This document shows, piece after piece, positions 24,730 through 25,267 of a stretch of 25,267 nt of DNA. Source of the stretch: a virus. Position 1 is the stretch's first letter. Every line of letters begins with the position of its first letter. The translations under genes and the position numbers were made by a program. The stretch spans positions 1 through 25,267 of IMG/VR virus record IMGVR_UViG_3300030090_002542. One strand, given 5' to 3'. The notes beneath the pieces were generated by a model that did not search any database, was not told the origin of the DNA, and was given only the letters and a program-made list of their open reading frames with translations.

Positions 24730-25267
24730 TGGTTTTATTAAGTAAAAATAAAAAAAAAGGACCAAAGGTTAATAAAGACGATAAAAAATCTAAAAACCAA
24801 AGAAATAAAGAAATAATGGAAGCTATAAATGAGGTTATAGCGAATGATGACACTCCAGAAGAAAATAAAAAACAACTATCAGCATTAATGATAAGCACTG
24901 CTTTTTTAGAAAATTCTTTAGGTTTTTATGATCCTGCCTATAATAGAACTTATACCAGTGGTCAATGGTCTATTGATGAACCCTTTCTTAATCAAATATT
25001 AGAAAAAAGTGGTTTTGCGGTAGATGAACTTGGAAACAAAACAGATAAACTTAGAGATAATAATTATAATAAGTTTTTAATTAGGGCTGGTTATGATCCT
25101 GCGGACCCCAAAAGTATGGATAAATTTGTTAAGGATTTAAAAAACTACGATCCTTTAACAGGTGCTTATATGGCTAGATTAAAATATTCACTTGATCCCA
25201 AGCCTTTACCAAAGTTAACTAAAGAAGATATTTGGCAAACTTGGTATTTAGGTTATAATGGTAAAGG
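24729..25267 (+). CDS. Lysozyme/transglycosylase-like endolysin, 3'-truncated by the window
   Basis: The ATG at 24729 overlaps the preceding TAA by one base (TAATG). The frame stays open to the right edge (179 full codons). A Lys-rich N-terminus (residues 6-27) is followed by a helical domain. ALMISTAFLENSLG (52-65) resembles the catalytic-Glu helix of phage lysozyme/transglycosylase-like enzymes, with Glu61 as candidate acid. GQWSIDEPFLNQI (78-90) occupies the place of their GIFQIEP-type motif. Residues 141-179 (DPLTGAYMARLKY, then WQTWYLGYNGK) fit the later part of such domains. No signal peptide is present, so release would need a holin, consistent with the two-helix protein three genes upstream. 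Peptidoglycan cleavage is inferred. An internal virion peptidoglycan hydrolase is the other reading, and the missing C-terminus prevents a firmer call. Confidence 0.55.
   Translation, partial: MVLLSKNKKKGPKVNKDDKKSKNQRNKEIMEAINEVIANDDTPEENKKQLSALMISTAFLENSLGFYDPAYNRTYTSGQWSIDEPFLNQILEKSGFAVDELGNKTDKLRDNNYNKFLIRAGYDPADPKSMDKFVKDLKNYDPLTGAYMARLKYSLDPKPLPKLTKEDIWQTWYLGYNGK

Overview
The window looks like the late (virion plus lysis) region of a tailed double-stranded DNA phage that infects a Bacteroidetes host, most likely a marine flavobacterium. The DNA is strongly A+T-rich, and every supported gene lies on the + strand, packed end to end with gaps of a few bases or overlaps of 1-4 bases. Three signs point to a Bacteroidetes host. 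Two intergenic sites carry the Bacteroidetes -7 promoter element TAnnTTTG (both read TATATTTG). Gene starts follow A/T-rich leaders with no Shine-Dalgarno sequence. Exported proteins have signal peptides ending in the Bacteroidetes-style (S/A)Q, and one also ends in what looks like a type IX secretion (T9SS) sorting signal. No searches were run, so family assignments come from recognised motifs.

Region 1 (1-8792), virion proteins. A large structural protein of the kind called 'stabilization' or tail protein in crAss-like and other Bacteroidetes podoviruses runs in from the left edge. A promoter follows, then a 376-aa protein with a GEMTGGE motif typical of Bacteroidetes-phage structural genes, then a 689-aa protein of unknown function.

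Region 2 (8812-21828), a single 4338-aa gene that fills half the window. It is a mosaic 'large polyvalent protein'. It has short N-terminal repeats, hydrophobic helices, Gly/Pro linkers carrying a duplicated 36-residue motif, a conserved HDYYGH / TETRGQNSW domain, a DUF7178-like helical module, a following PNARP module, and a long C-terminal region resembling LPD38. Proteins of this type are thought to be packaged in the virion and delivered with the DNA.

Region 3 (21840-25267), an envelope and lysis block. A second promoter lies almost on top of its start codon and could give a leaderless message. It leads into a signal-peptide-bearing outer-membrane beta-barrel candidate, a secreted protein with an LDLa-like calcium motif, DT-rich repeats and a T9SS-like tail, and a two-helix holin-like protein. 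After a GC-rich terminator come a one-helix coiled-coil protein, an exported thioredoxin-fold protein with both active-site cysteines replaced by asparagine, and the start of a lysozyme/transglycosylase-like endolysin cut by the right edge.

The most notable feature is the combination in region 3. A phage appears to send a barrel, a surface-anchored repeat protein and a redox-dead thioredoxin into or across the envelope, right beside its lysis genes. I infer a role in outer-membrane disruption or in receptor masking and superinfection exclusion. I saw no tRNA, rRNA, CRISPR, integrase or insertion sequence, and no gene-free stretch longer than 300 bases.
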